From: Chloroflexota bacterium
GTDB taxonomy: Bacteria > Chloroflexota > Anaerolineae > 4572-78 > J111
Assembly: GCA_016860845.1 (NCBI GenBank)
Contig: BOKF01000008.1
Span: 216,239-280,238, forward strand
Length of the DNA stretch: 64,000 nt
Direction: 5' to 3'
A program made the position numbers and the translations under genes. A model generated the notes under the pieces. It ran no database searches. It was not told the DNA's origin and saw only the letters and a list, made by a program, of their open reading frames with translations. Shown here piece by piece: positions 1-8,767 of this stretch (the first letter of the stretch is position 1; each line of letters begins with the position of its first letter).

Positions 1-436
1 TGGGCTGGCTCTCGCCGGCAGCGGCGATGAGAGTTGGCTTCGCCTCCTCAGGGGCAGGAGCAATTGTTTCCACCTCAGCGACAGCCTCTCCGACTTGATC
101 CACCACATTTTGGATCACTTCTTTTGCTTCATCGGCAACAGCCTCAGCTTTGACCGGAGCGGGAGCAACAGGGGCAAGATCAATGGCCTCGGTTTCAAGC
201 GGCAGGGATGATTGAATTGGCGCGTGCGTGTCAGGCGAAGCGTGGCGGTACTCTGTCGCTTTAACCCCACTGGAGCGCATAAGCCACCAGACGAGTGGAA
301 TGAGTAAAATCAGCACAATCAGTACCCAAATCCAACTCACCCCACTACTGCCCGGCTCCTCGGCAAGTACAGGGGCAAAGCCGCTCAACATTAAACTGAT
401 TGCTGGCAATGTAAAGAACAGGTGTTTTTGGGACAT
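1..436 (-). CDS. secreted or membrane-anchored Ala/Glu/Pro-rich protein (partial, C-terminus outside window)
   Basis: Read on the minus strand, an open frame runs from an ATG at 436 to the left edge without a stop, about 145 codons. The N-terminus has a signal peptide (MSQKHLFFTLPAIS onward, likely cut after APVLA), then a short Gly/Ser stretch and one strong transmembrane helix (WIWVLIVLILLIPLVWWL). After it comes an acidic Ala/Pro/Glu/Val-rich tail. An in-frame ATG at 442 is also possible. The ATG at 436 is preferred because AGGAG lies about 9 nt upstream of it but only 3 nt from the other. A type I membrane protein with a low-complexity tail is visible; no family was recognised and the missing C-terminus may hold the informative domain. 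Confidence 0.6.
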   Translation of the reverse strand, partial: MSQKHLFFTLPAISLMLSGFAPVLAEEPGSSGVSWIWVLIVLILLIPLVWWLMRSSGVKATEYRHASPDTHAPIQSSLPLETEAIDLAPVAPAPVKAEAVADEAKEVIQNVVDQVGEAVAEVETIAPAPEEAKPTLIAAAGESQP

Positions 437-621
437 GCTCATTGTCTCCTGAGTATTTATTTTTGACAATTTGATAGGTTGGGAGATCGGCCGTGGCGCT
501 AACACTTGCTTGTGCCGCAAAGCACAAACAGCAAGCGTGGCCTGACTTTAACACATTTGTTTTTTTCTGTCAAGCAGAAATTTTTGGGCAATATAAGCGG
601 GTGGTTGCCGAAGTAAGTGAG

Positions 622-649
622 GGAGTCCCAAAGCTCAGCTTTGGACTCC
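622..649. repeat. perfect-arm hairpin with one bulge
   Basis: Arms GGAGTCC(C)AAAGC and GCTTTGGACTCC pair around a 3-nt loop with a single bulged C. It resembles the dyad at 25489-25516 in design (GGA...CTCC outer arms). It has no downstream T-run, so it is not a typical intrinsic terminator. Confidence 0.6.
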
Positions 650-690
650 GAAACCATCACTTACAATTTTACCACTACCCAATATAAGTA

Positions 691-699
691 TGATATAAT
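691..699 (+). promoter_or_regulatory. extended -10 promoter of the ATP-grasp gene
   Basis: TGATATAAT is a perfect TGn extended -10 followed by TATAAT, 29 nt before the ATG at 729. No good -35 is visible, as is usual for extended -10 promoters. Confidence 0.5.
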
Positions 700-728
700 C
701 CCCCTACTCCAATTTTGGGTGAAAAGTA

Positions 729-1988
729 ATGACAGCTCAAGCCGAAAAGCCTTTACGCGTTATTTTGCTGATGAAAGCGACGACTTACCGGGCGCGGCCC
801 TTTCTCGAAGCGGCCGGTCGCCTAGGCATCGAAGTGGTCAAAGGGCTTGATATGCCCCCCGAGTTGGCCGAATATTGGCAGGTTCCGTTAGGTCTCCAAT
901 TTGACCAGCCGGAACAAGCGGTGCAAGCAATTGTTAACTTTACCCGCAAGACTCCAGTCCAGGCCATCCTGGCCGTAGACGACAGCGCCACCGTACTGGC
1001 GGCGCTGGCCAGCGAAGCCCTGGGCCTGGCCCATAATTCCGGCGAGGCTGCCCTGGCGGCGCGTAACAAACACCGCATGCGCCAGTTATTAGCTGCCGCC
1101 GGCGTGTCGTCGCCGAAGTTTAGCTTGTATGATATGACCGATGACCCGGCCAGAATTGCGGCAGAGGTGGAGTATCCCTGCGTCGTCAAACCGCTGCTCC
1201 TGTCCGGCAGCCGGGGGGTCATTCGGGCCGATAATCCGGCGGAGTTTGATGTGGCTTTTCGGCGGTTAGGGCGGCTGCTGGCTTCCATGCAGCGGGCGCC
1301 GGGTTCCACCCAAATTCTGGTCGAGAATTTTATCCCTGGTTTTGAGGTGGCTCTGGAAGGGATGCTGGCTCAGGGGGAGTTGAAGGTGCTGGCGTTATTC
1401 GACAAGCCCGACCCGCTGGACGGGCCTTTCTTTGAGGAGACAATTTATGTGACCCCTTCCCGATTGTCTGAGCCTGTCCAGACCGAGATTGCCGCCTGTA
1501 CCGCCAGCGCGGCGGCAGCCCTGGGACTGCGTCACGGCCCGATTCACGCCGAACTGCGCGTCAACGAGGCGGGGCCGTGGATTGTTGAGGTGGCGGGCCG
1601 CTCCATCGGCGGGCTGTGCTCGCAGACGCTGCGCTTTGGGCCTGAGGTGTCGTTAGAGGAACTAATTTTACGCCAGGCCGTCGGGCTGGAGATTGACTCC
1701 TGGCGTGGCGACGAAGGAGCTAAAGGGGTGATGATGATCCCGATCCCCGTGGCGGGTCTGCTTAAGCGAGTGACGGGCCTTGAGGCGGCCAGGCAAGTGC
1801 CGGGAATCGAATCAGTCGAGATTACGGCTCAACTCTACCAGCCGCTTGTCCCCCTGCCCGAAGGGGAGAGTTATCTCGGCTTCATCTTTGCTCGCGGCAA
1901 CCGGCCCGACGACGTAGAAGCAGCATTGCGCCAGGCCCATGCTCAGCTTCACTTTGAGGTCGAGACATTGCTGCCGGTGTTACAGTAG
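729..1988 (+). CDS. ATP-grasp domain carboxylate-amine ligase
   Basis: This 419-aa protein has the ATP-grasp layout. There is an N-terminal Rossmann-like preATP-grasp part (about 1-110), a nucleotide-binding segment with YPCVVKPLLLSGSRGV near 149-164, and a metal/ATP-binding C-terminal segment with HAELRVNE and VEVAGRSIGG near 275-297. Enzymes of this superfamily form an acyl-phosphate with ATP and join a carboxylate to an amine or thiol. The substrate cannot be read from the sequence. It resembles the stand-alone ATP-grasp proteins often annotated as carbamoyl-phosphate synthase-like or biotin carboxylase-like. It has its own extended -10 promoter and faces yggX. Its stop codon lies at the edge of a repeat dyad. 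Confidence 0.85.
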   Translation: MTAQAEKPLRVILLMKATTYRARPFLEAAGRLGIEVVKGLDMPPELAEYWQVPLGLQFDQPEQAVQAIVNFTRKTPVQAILAVDDSATVLAALASEALGLAHNSGEAALAARNKHRMRQLLAAAGVSSPKFSLYDMTDDPARIAAEVEYPCVVKPLLLSGSRGVIRADNPAEFDVAFRRLGRLLASMQRAPGSTQILVENFIPGFEVALEGMLAQGELKVLALFDKPDPLDGPFFEETIYVTPSRLSEPVQTEIAACTASAAAALGLRHGPIHAELRVNEAGPWIVEVAGRSIGGLCSQTLRFGPEVSLEELILRQAVGLEIDSWRGDEGAKGVMMIPIPVAGLLKRVTGLEAARQVPGIESVEITAQLYQPLVPLPEGESYLGFIFARGNRPDDVEAALRQAHAQLHFEVETLLPVLQ

Positions 1989-2070
1989 TCAGTAGACAGT
2001 AATCAGTAGTCAGATGTCAGTAGCCAGAACAGAATTTTCTGACTACTGACTACTGACATCTGATGACTAA
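1986..2070. repeat. inverted repeat of the CAGTAGTCAG family
   Basis: Multiple copies of CAGTAGTCAG/CAGTAGACAG-like units on one arm are answered by CTGACTACTGACTACTGAC on the other, forming a long imperfect dyad between the convergent ATP-grasp and yggX genes. A second member of the family lies at 38495-38558. The arm supplies the TAG stop of the ATP-grasp gene. Confidence 0.75.
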
Positions 2071-2072
2071 AC

Positions 2073-2381
2073 CTACTTCTTCCGTGCCGGCCCGCCGCCT
2101 TTGGCTCCGGGGGTGCCTTCGGGCGACCAGCCTTCCGGCATCATCGCACCGAGGCCGAAGAAGAACTCTTCCAATTGCTCTTTCAGAAACTCACGTGCCT
2201 GCGGGTCGGCCAGGACCAGGCCGTAGTGGTTGATGAGCAGGACTTGCTGCTGAATCCACATGTCCCAGGCCTGTTGAGAAACGTTGTTAAAAATCTTTTC
2301 GCCCAGCTCGCCGGGGAAAGGTGGCTTTTCCAGTCCCGGCAGTTCGCGACCCAATTTGACGCACTTGACCATTCGTGTCAT
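2073..2381 (-). CDS. yggX: probable Fe(2+)-trafficking protein YggX
   Basis: At 102 aa it matches the small YggX family almost end to end. The conserved Cys7 sits in VKCVKLGRELPGL, followed by PPFPGELGEKIFNNVS, a QAWDMWIQQQ segment, LADPQAREFLKEQ and EEFFFG. Family members protect Fe-S clusters against oxidative damage and are thought to carry iron. A Gly/Pro/Lys-rich extension of about 15 residues follows the conserved core. It is monocistronic and convergent with the ATP-grasp gene. Confidence 0.92.
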   Translation of the reverse strand: MTRMVKCVKLGRELPGLEKPPFPGELGEKIFNNVSQQAWDMWIQQQVLLINHYGLVLADPQAREFLKEQLEEFFFGLGAMMPEGWSPEGTPGAKGGGPARKK

Positions 2382-2533
2382 GGATTTTTCTCACTTTATC
2401 TTATGACTAAGACCCCGCAGAGCAAAACGTGCTTTGCCTACGTTTTTGGATTTTACCTCACGGGAGCTATCCTATCAAATATCAACTGTGGATAATCATA
2501 GAGTTTAGTTAATCTGTCGGAGGCTCTGCCCCG

Positions 2534-3430
2534 GTGAATTTGATTTTCTTTGGGATGACTGGAATACTTTCGCTGGCTCCGCTGGAGGGCCTGCTGGCCG
2601 GCGGAGTCGAGATTGCTGCGGTCATCATTCCGACTGAACAAACCACTACTCCATTCCCCCGTCGGGTCGAACCGCTCCTGCGCCCACCCACGGATTTACC
2701 TCTGCTCAATCCCTATCTCAGTCGAAATATCGTTCATGCTGCCTGGGAACATAACGTGCCGGTGTGGGAAGTCGGCCACCTATCTAACTCGTCCACACTG
2801 GCCTTGCTGGCTGATCTGTCCCCCGACCTTATTGCAGTGGCCTGTTTTCCTTCGATTTTCCCCACCGCGTTGCTTCAACTCCCGCGTTACGGCTGTTTGA
2901 ATCTCCATCCCTCGCTGCTGCCGGCCTACCGCGGTCCGACCCCGCTGTTCTGGATGGCTCGGCAGGGGGAGCGTCAGGCGGGGGAGACGCTGCATTTTAT
3001 GGATGAGGGTGCGGACAGCGGCGACATCGTGGCCCAGACTGCCTTTCCGTGGCCGGAGGGCAGCTCCAGACCGGAGTTGGAACAACGCTGCGCCTGGGCA
3101 GGAGGGCAGTTACTCCTGGCAGCGGTCAAACAACTGGCCCAGACAGTTCAAATAGCCCGCCGGCCCCAGCCTAAAGAAGGCAGCAGCTACTTTTCCTGGC
3201 CGAGAGATGAGGATTTGCTCATCCCGACGACCTGGGAGGCGCGCCGGGCCTTTAATTTTCTGCGGGCGGCTGCCGCGGACTGGCCGTTGATCGTTGCCGT
3301 AGGAGAACAGCGCTTTCCGGCAAGCCGGGCGCTGGGCTATGGGTCTGACGAAGTTTTAGGCCAGCCTTATCGCTATGAAGGCAATGAGCTCTGGATTCAA
3401 TTTCAGCCCGGTGTTTTGAGAATTCGATAG
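2534..3430 (+). CDS. formyltransferase of the methionyl-tRNA formyltransferase family
   Basis: Starts at GTG 2534 behind GGAGG about 10 nt upstream. The 298-aa protein shows the formyltransferase fold: an N-terminal MNLIFFGMTG strand, the catalytic Asn-x-His and loop in NLHPSLLPAYRGPTPLFW, and the catalytic Asp in MDEGADSGDIV, which together give the Asn-His-Asp triad. The C-terminal 90 residues resemble the Fmt OB-like tail. Fmt uses 10-formyl-THF to formylate Met-tRNA. The N-terminus departs from canonical Fmt (no GTPDFA-type motif), so a sugar-amine N-formyltransferase or a second Fmt paralogue is possible. It converges with comB after only 3 nt. Confidence 0.75.
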   Translation: MNLIFFGMTGILSLAPLEGLLAGGVEIAAVIIPTEQTTTPFPRRVEPLLRPPTDLPLLNPYLSRNIVHAAWEHNVPVWEVGHLSNSSTLALLADLSPDLIAVACFPSIFPTALLQLPRYGCLNLHPSLLPAYRGPTPLFWMARQGERQAGETLHFMDEGADSGDIVAQTAFPWPEGSSRPELEQRCAWAGGQLLLAAVKQLAQTVQIARRPQPKEGSSYFSWPRDEDLLIPTTWEARRAFNFLRAAAADWPLIVAVGEQRFPASRALGYGSDEVLGQPYRYEGNELWIQFQPGVLRIR

Positions 3431-3433
3431 GGC

Positions 3434-4120
3434 TTAGCCTGTTACAGTCTTCATCGCAAGCAACCCCTCCCGCCGCTCGACAAGCATGGCAAAATCGAAG
3501 CGATCCACTTCGACGCAGCGTTCCAGGTCGGCCTGGGGAAACTCGGGTTGGTTGGGGTCGGTAAAATAGCGGCCGGAGGTGGACTCATAAACCCGCCGGA
3601 TGAACGGGGCGGGATCGGGCTGCTCGCCTTGTAATAGAGCCGTGAGGTAGTCCGCGCAGGCAATATCTTCCTCGCCATCGCGCTCGTAAAGAATCCCCGT
3701 AATCACAAACGTTACCGTTTCCGGCTGGCGTTGCCGTAAATACCGGGCCGTCGCTGCGGCACAGACAAAACTGCTGGCTAGCAGCAAGTCGGCCCTGGTG
3801 CTGCGAACCACGCCTTGCGTGCCGGCGGTTGTGCGCTGAATCAGCCGCCGCCCGGCCAGGTTGCTTCTGCTGATTTCGCTGGGCGAGTTGCCGTAATCGA
3901 AGCCGGAGACCGGCAGGCCATCCACCTCACCCATCACCAGCGCGCCAGGGAAGCGCTCGCGCAGGGCCAGCGCCTCTTCAACTGTGCCGGTCAGAATAAT
4001 CTCGCTGGCCCCGGCAGCAAAGGCATAGGCTGCTGTGGTAAAGGCCCGGACGACATCAATCGCTATGGCTGCGCCGGTAATAGTGTGACAGGCTTCAAGA
4101 GGACATTGTTTAATATCCAT
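3434..4120 (-). CDS. comB: 2-phosphosulfolactate phosphatase family (ComB)
   Basis: The 228-aa protein carries the ComB landmarks: AIAIDVVRAFTTAAYAFAAG at about 19-38, GEVDGLPVSGFDYGNSPSEI in the middle, RTTAGTQGV and ASFVCAAATARYL-like helices. In methanogens ComB removes phosphate from 2-phosphosulfolactate on the way to coenzyme M. Bacterial homologues occur without that pathway and their substrate is uncertain. No ComA or ComC partner is present in the window, so the role here is unassigned. Confidence 0.85.
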   Translation of the reverse strand: MDIKQCPLEACHTITGAAIAIDVVRAFTTAAYAFAAGASEIILTGTVEEALALRERFPGALVMGEVDGLPVSGFDYGNSPSEISRSNLAGRRLIQRTTAGTQGVVRSTRADLLLASSFVCAAATARYLRQRQPETVTFVITGILYERDGEEDIACADYLTALLQGEQPDPAPFIRRVYESTSGRYFTDPNQPEFPQADLERCVEVDRFDFAMLVERREGLLAMKTVTG

Positions 4121-4142
4121 TATCTCGTCCTGGTGAAAAAAT

Positions 4143-4213
4143 TAACCGCAGAGAACGCAGAGAGCGCGGAGTTTTTTTCGATCTCTCTGCGTTCTCAGTG
4201 CCCGCTGCGGTTC
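4143..4213. repeat. inverted repeat of the CGCAGAGAACGCAGAG type
   Basis: The left arm ACCGCAGAGAACGCAGAGAG and right arm CTCTCTGCGTTCTCAGTG then GCTGCGGT form a long imperfect hairpin in the spacer between the thioredoxin and comB genes, both on the minus strand. Confidence 0.7.
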
Positions 4214-4234
4214 TAAAATTTTCAGCTAAGCTAA

Positions 4235-5107
4235 TTAGAATAGAACATTCGCCAGCTTCCGGCGATACGTTTGGGTAATGTCGTGCTCTTCGCCGAGGGT
4301 GGTGAAGAGGGCCAGCATGGCCTTACGGCCGCCGTCATCATTATATTTGCGGTCGCGCCGGACAACCTCTAAAAATTCGTCCAGCGCTTCAGCGTAGCGT
4401 TGTTCGCTGGCCAGAAGACTGGCCAGGGCGTAGCGACTGGCAATGTCGGCGGGGTTGGCTGAAATTTTGGCCTTCAGCTCCGCTTCGGTCTGCCCGGCGG
4501 CATGGTGGCGGAACTGCGCGGTGGCAATTAAGGCATCGGCAGCAGTTCGCTCCGGCACGCCAGCGGGAACCCCAGCGAGAACCTTCAGGGCTTCGTCAAG
4601 CTGGCCCTGGCTTAGCAAAGTCCGGCCCAGGCCGACCATTGCCGGGAAGTGGTCTGGCTGTTCGGCCAGGGCCGCCCGATAATTGGTGACGGCCATAGGG
4701 AGCTGATTGCTCATCTCCCATTCGTAGGCCTGCCGGGCGTACAAGTCGGCGGTGGAGGGAACCAGTCCCTGGATAAATTTGCGGACCTGCGGCTCGGGCA
4801 GCGCGCCGGTAAACTCCCCGGCGACTTTGCCGTTATAAAAAGCCTTGACCGCCGGAATGCCCTGCACCTGGAACTGCATCGCCAGGCGCTGGTTTTGGTC
4901 TACATTGATTTTGGCCAGGATAAAAGCGCCTTTGAACTCGGCGGCCAACTTTTCCAGCGTTGGCCCCAAGACGCGGCAAGGTCCGCACCAGGGCGCCCAA
5001 AAGTCTACAACCACCGGGGTGGTTTTGGATCGCTCCAGGACCTCGGCGGCGAAGGTTTGTTCGGTAACTTCGATGACATGACTTTCTGTCATAAAGGTTG
5101 TTGCCAT
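4235..5107 (-). CDS. thioredoxin domain protein with C-terminal TPR region (CnoX/YbbN-like)
   Basis: The N-terminal ~110 residues are a thioredoxin fold with the redox motif WCGPCR at 40-45 and the conserved cis-Pro loop in VQGIPAVKAF. The remaining ~180 residues are helical TPR-type repeats (AVTNYRAALAEQPDHFPAMV, LASEQRYAEALDEFLEV). This two-part build and the 290-aa length match the YbbN/CnoX co-chaperone family, which protects substrates from over-oxidation and passes them to chaperonins. Unlike E. coli YbbN, it keeps both active-site cysteines, so thiol-disulfide exchange activity is likely. Met6 is an alternative start. It lies about 110 bp upstream of comB on the same strand. Confidence 0.88.
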   Translation of the reverse strand: MATTFMTESHVIEVTEQTFAAEVLERSKTTPVVVDFWAPWCGPCRVLGPTLEKLAAEFKGAFILAKINVDQNQRLAMQFQVQGIPAVKAFYNGKVAGEFTGALPEPQVRKFIQGLVPSTADLYARQAYEWEMSNQLPMAVTNYRAALAEQPDHFPAMVGLGRTLLSQGQLDEALKVLAGVPAGVPERTAADALIATAQFRHHAAGQTEAELKAKISANPADIASRYALASLLASEQRYAEALDEFLEVVRRDRKYNDDGGRKAMLALFTTLGEEHDITQTYRRKLANVLF

Positions 5108-5228
5108 AAGATTTATCTCCCTGTTCGTGAAAACTGTGGCAATGATTTTACCTCAAACGGAAGGTCACGCCAAGTTGAAACGCTGGCGGTCGTTTGATTT
5201 TTATTGTTTGATTGTTTGGGAAAGGGCT

Positions 5229-5618
5229 TTAGCCTCGTACCTGTAACCGCTCCCGCTTCACAAAACGGGCGATAACCCAGGCTGCGGTCATTGTCGGCAG
5301 AAATTGGGTGCCGGGAATCAAACTCTCGATCGTGGTAACGGCCCGGAGGGGTTTCAAGCCCAGGTAGCTTAAGAGGATCCAGGCAAAGGGGGCCGACAAA
5401 AAGTCAAGGCCGAAATCAAGTAAATCAAGCAGCAGCACCACGACAAAGGGGGTCGCGCGTAGGGCAGTGACCCAGTCGGCGTCGGGCGGCAGATTAATGC
5501 GCCGCACCCGCCAGATAATCCACCCTAGCAGGAGCAGGGCCAGGGTCAAGGCAATGCCGATCAGGATCAGCAAAGGGTATAAAAACTCAGTCAGGTCAAT
5601 TGAAGTTGATCCGTCCAT
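5229..5618 (-). CDS. small integral membrane protein of unknown function
   Basis: The 129-aa protein has an N-terminal TM helix (LYPLLILIGIALTLALLLLG), a basic cytoplasmic stretch WRVRRINLPPDADW, one or two further hydrophobic segments around 50-90, and a basic C-terminus (RFVKRERLQVRG). No family was recognised. Its TATAAT -10 lies only 6 nt before the ATG, which predicts a leaderless mRNA. Confidence 0.65.
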   Translation of the reverse strand: MDGSTSIDLTEFLYPLLILIGIALTLALLLLGWIIWRVRRINLPPDADWVTALRATPFVVVLLLDLLDFGLDFLSAPFAWILLSYLGLKPLRAVTTIESLIPGTQFLPTMTAAWVIARFVKRERLQVRG

Positions 5619-5624
5619 ACCAAA

Positions 5625-5633
5625 ATTATACCA
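5625..5633 (-). promoter_or_regulatory. extended -10 element, predicted leaderless start
   Basis: On the minus strand TGGTATAAT is followed by TTTGGT and then the ATG at 5618. With the usual 6-7 nt from the -10 to +1, transcription would begin at or next to the start codon. Confidence 0.5.
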
Positions 5634-5697
5634 TTAAAGCTGGGTAATAACTATTTTCTGCAAGTGCGAAAGAGGTACAAACTAAGATACATCTTAC

Positions 5698-6894
5698 CTA
5701 AGCGTTGTTTAAGGTTACCTCTCCTGTTAAAAAGCGGCGAGCAGTTTCGGCCAAAATGGCTGCGCCTACCGGCAGTGCGGCCTCGTAAATATCAAAAATA
5801 TCAGTGTGATGGTTGCGGGTCAGGCCATCGGGCTTGGCTGCGCCGATCATGATCATCGCTCCGGGCGCTTTTTGGCACATAAAGGCAAAATCCTCAGCGC
5901 CCATGCTCAACGACTCAGGTTTGACCGCCTCACTGCCCAGGAGGTCGGCGCTGACGCCCGCCAACCACCCGGCGACGGTCGGGTCATTCCAACCAGCGGG
6001 GTAGCCGCGCTGAATTTTCAGGCAAAAATCGCCGCCCAAAGGCCGGACGACGGCCAGGGCGCGCTCGACCTCGGCAATCAACTGCTCCCGGACCTCCGGG
6101 TCGAAGCTGCGCAGCGTGCCTTGCAGGTAAACTTCGCCAGGGATGATATTACTGGCTGTACCGGCATGAACCTGGCCCAGGCTGACCACAGCAGACTTAA
6201 AGGGATCAACCCGGCGGGCGACAATGCCGTGCAAACTCATCAGGACCGGGCCGAGCATCCACAACGGGTCGGTGTTAAGGTGGGGAAAAGCACCGTGGCC
6301 GCCGCTGGCGGTGAGCCAGGCGTCAAAGGTGTCGGCCGCGGCGGAACTCCAGCCGGATTGAACGAGAACCACACCGCTGGGAGAGGTCGAGTCCATGTGC
6401 AGGGCAATGATCGCATCCACCCCGTCTAACGCGCCATCCGCGATCATCCGGGGCGCGCCGCTGATGCCTTCGGCGTCGCAGTCCTCTTCGGCAGGCTGAA
6501 ACAGAAAACGGACGTTGCCCTGCAAGCCGTCCCGGGCAAAGCTGTCTTTGAGCAGGTGGGCCACGCCCAGCAGGATGGCCGTGTGCGCATCGTGGCCGCA
6601 GGCATGCATCACCCCCGGGTTGACCGAGGCGTATTCGGCCCCGGTTTTTTCCAGGATGGGCAGGGCGTCCATATCGGCCCGGATGGCGATGGTCGGCCCC
6701 TGGCCCGTACCCATCTCGCCGACAACGCCGGTTTTGCCTACCTCGGTGCGCACGGTAATCCCGCCAATTTCTTGCAGCGTTTCAGCCACAATCTTGGCCG
6801 TGCGCACTTCTTGAAAACTTAACTCCGGGTGGCGATGGATGTCTCGCCGGAGCCGAACGATTTCTTGGGATAAGGCTTTGGCTTTGTCTAGCAT
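5698..6894 (-). CDS. M20 family metallopeptidase / N-acyl-amino-acid amidohydrolase
   Basis: The 398-aa protein is a full-length M20D enzyme. It has RRDIHRHPELSFQE at the N-terminus, the metal-binding MHACGHDAHTAILLG (about 109-123), FQPAEED with the catalytic/metal Glu pair near 151-157, a LHMD segment, a dimerisation domain in the middle, and SMGAEDFAFM near 340. Relatives hydrolyse N-acyl amino acids, hippurate or indole-acetyl conjugates using two Zn or Mn ions in the cytosol. The acyl specificity is not readable. The gene lies downstream of the peptide-binding lipoprotein on the same strand, and peptide or amino-acid scavenging would fit both. Confidence 0.9.
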   Translation of the reverse strand: MLDKAKALSQEIVRLRRDIHRHPELSFQEVRTAKIVAETLQEIGGITVRTEVGKTGVVGEMGTGQGPTIAIRADMDALPILEKTGAEYASVNPGVMHACGHDAHTAILLGVAHLLKDSFARDGLQGNVRFLFQPAEEDCDAEGISGAPRMIADGALDGVDAIIALHMDSTSPSGVVLVQSGWSSAAADTFDAWLTASGGHGAFPHLNTDPLWMLGPVLMSLHGIVARRVDPFKSAVVSLGQVHAGTASNIIPGEVYLQGTLRSFDPEVREQLIAEVERALAVVRPLGGDFCLKIQRGYPAGWNDPTVAGWLAGVSADLLGSEAVKPESLSMGAEDFAFMCQKAPGAMIMIGAAKPDGLTRNHHTDIFDIYEAALPVGAAILAETARRFLTGEVTLNNA

Positions 6895-6917
6895 TTGCTC
6901 TCCTTGTAAAAAACGTG

Positions 6918-6966
6918 GGACAAATTGTTAATTTGTCCGGGGGCGGGACAAGCTAACAGCTTGCCC
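6918..6966. repeat. two adjacent hairpins
   Basis: GGACAAATTGTTAATTTGTCC (6918-6938) and GGGACAAGC with GCTTGCCC (6945-6966) are consecutive small hairpins sharing the GGGACAA arm, in the 109-bp spacer between the SBP and amidohydrolase genes. Confidence 0.65.
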
Positions 6967-7003
6967 TACAGAACCATCTTTATCATTAGAGATGGGCCGG
7001 TCT

Positions 7004-8767
7004 TTACTCTTCTGGTGGTGTAACCAGACGCCACTCGGCTGCATTCCAGGTAACAGTATCGTAAATGTGCGGCTGGACGCCTTGCAGGTTGAGGTTGATG
7101 CCGTAACGGTCGGGCAGGGCCAGCAGCGGCATCTGGGGCAGGTCTTGGTAGAGAATGGTCGCCAGTTCGCACAGCAGGGTCCGGCGGCGATTATTGGGCA
7201 GCGGCGACCGCAGGGCGTCGAAAATGCCGCTCAGGGTGGGGTTGCGGTAGCGGCTGTAATTGAGTCCGGCAATGGGGTTGTCGCGGGTGGGGATGGAGCG
7301 GGGATCGAAATAATCGGCCATATAGATGGTCGGATCAACCCCAAAGTAGCCGTCGTCCCACAAATCCAGGTCAAAGTTACCGTGTATTTCAAGGCCATTG
7401 TTTTCCCAGGTGTTCCACAGCTTGCCGCCCTCAACCACCTCGCGCTCTAATTTTACCCCGACCTCCAGCAGCATCTCTTCGATCATCCGGTGGGCCGTAA
7501 CCAGCTCGTCGCCAAATTCCTCATAGGTGTAGCTTTTTAGAACCAAAGGTGTCCCATCTTTAGCGGTGCCGCAGCCCTGGCAAGAGCGAATCGGATTCTC
7601 CTCAGGATTGGCCAGTCGCCAGCCCGCTTCGTCAAGCAGGGCGCTGGCCAGGCCGGGATTAAAATCATAATGAGGCAGTTGACAACCGAATTGCGACAGC
7701 TCGGTGTCTACCGGAATTGCCCGGCTCTGGAAAACTTCATCGTTGAGCCGATTGACATCTACACCGTAGCGAATAGCCTCCCTGATCCTGGAGTTGGCCA
7801 GGATGGGATGCGGCTGGTCGGGATCGGCGCTGCCAAAGGCGCTGAGGTTGGGCACCAGGCGCAGCACAAAGCGGGCCGGGTTGGTGACAAAAACAGTCAC
7901 ATTTTCGTTGTTTTCCATCAAGGTCAGGGCCGGGTCTTCGGGCCACAGATCAAGGTGAGCGTTGCCCCGTTCCAGGTTGCGGCGGCGAAAATCCGGGTCG
8001 GACTGAATTTCGACGACCAGTTGTTTGGCCAAAGGCCGGTCCGGTACATAATAGTTGGGATTGGGGGCAAATGTCAGGCGCACCCCGCGCAGCCACTGGT
8101 CCAGAACAAAAGGGCCGGTGCTGATTGGTTCAAAGTTGCAGTCCCAGAACAACATCTGGTCGGTCGGGCCGCAGTAATGAGCCGGAAAAACGCCGACGCC
8201 GTTGCCGCCAAATTGGATTAAGTAGTTGGGGTAAAATTGGCGATAGTGCACCACGGCCGTTTGCGGGTCAGGGGTTTCGATGGCGTCAATTAGATCAAAG
8301 CCGGGCGCCCAGATCCGGCTATCTTTGAAGGATTGCCAGGTGTAGGCGATATCGGCGGAGGTGAAGGGCTGGCCATCGCTCCAGAGGAGGCCAGACCGCA
8401 GCTTCCAGGTAACGGTCAGGCCGTCTTCGCTCAAGCCGCCGTTGGTCAGGGTTGGCAGGTCGGCGGCCAGTTCGGGGTAATAGTTGCCGTCGGGGCCAAT
8501 CTCGGCCAGCGCCCCATAGACCAGCTCGCCGACCAGGGCTTCATAGCCGGTATCGTTGAGATAAGCGTTGAAGCTGGGTGGGTCAATGGGAATGGAGACG
8601 ATGACGGCCTCCTCCTCGACATCTACTGCCAGGGCCAGCGGAGGTAGGGTGGGCGTCGGCAAGGGCGTGGCGGTGGGCGGCGGCGGCGACACCAATTCAC
8701 AAGCGGCCAGGCAGAAGGTTGAGACGAGCAAGAAAACAAAAGAGACAGATGAGCATGTAAATTTCAC
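7004..8767 (-). CDS. ABC transporter substrate-binding lipoprotein, family 5 (peptide/nickel type)
   Basis: The N-terminus is a lipoprotein signal peptide ending in lipobox LAAC (Cys about 23), followed by a Thr/Pro-rich linker typical of Chloroflexota lipoproteins. The 587-aa body has SBP_bac_5 hallmarks: YEALVGELVYGALAEIGPDG, LRSGLLWSDGQPFTSADI, AYTWQ, and late NYSRYRNPTLSGIFDALRS and ILYQDLPQMPLL. These extracytoplasmic proteins deliver oligopeptides or similar solutes to an ABC permease. No permease or ATPase gene is adjacent, so it either works with a distant transporter or has another binding role. Confidence 0.92.
   Translation of the reverse strand: MKFTCSSVSFVFLLVSTFCLAACELVSPPPPTATPLPTPTLPPLALAVDVEEEAVIVSIPIDPPSFNAYLNDTGYEALVGELVYGALAEIGPDGNYYPELAADLPTLTNGGLSEDGLTVTWKLRSGLLWSDGQPFTSADIAYTWQSFKDSRIWAPGFDLIDAIETPDPQTAVVHYRQFYPNYLIQFGGNGVGVFPAHYCGPTDQMLFWDCNFEPISTGPFVLDQWLRGVRLTFAPNPNYYVPDRPLAKQLVVEIQSDPDFRRRNLERGNAHLDLWPEDPALTLMENNENVTVFVTNPARFVLRLVPNLSAFGSADPDQPHPILANSRIREAIRYGVDVNRLNDEVFQSRAIPVDTELSQFGCQLPHYDFNPGLASALLDEAGWRLANPEENPIRSCQGCGTAKDGTPLVLKSYTYEEFGDELVTAHRMIEEMLLEVGVKLEREVVEGGKLWNTWENNGLEIHGNFDLDLWDDGYFGVDPTIYMADYFDPRSIPTRDNPIAGLNYSRYRNPTLSGIFDALRSPLPNNRRRTLLCELATILYQDLPQMPLLALPDRYGINLNLQGVQPHIYDTVTWNAAEWRLVTPPEE

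Larger units (their letters stand above)
443..728. other. intergenic region between divergent genes
   Basis: AT-rich spacer of 286 bp between the edge gene and the ATP-grasp gene. It holds a strong hairpin at 622-649 and an extended -10 promoter at 691-699. No coding frame in it looks real. Confidence 0.5.
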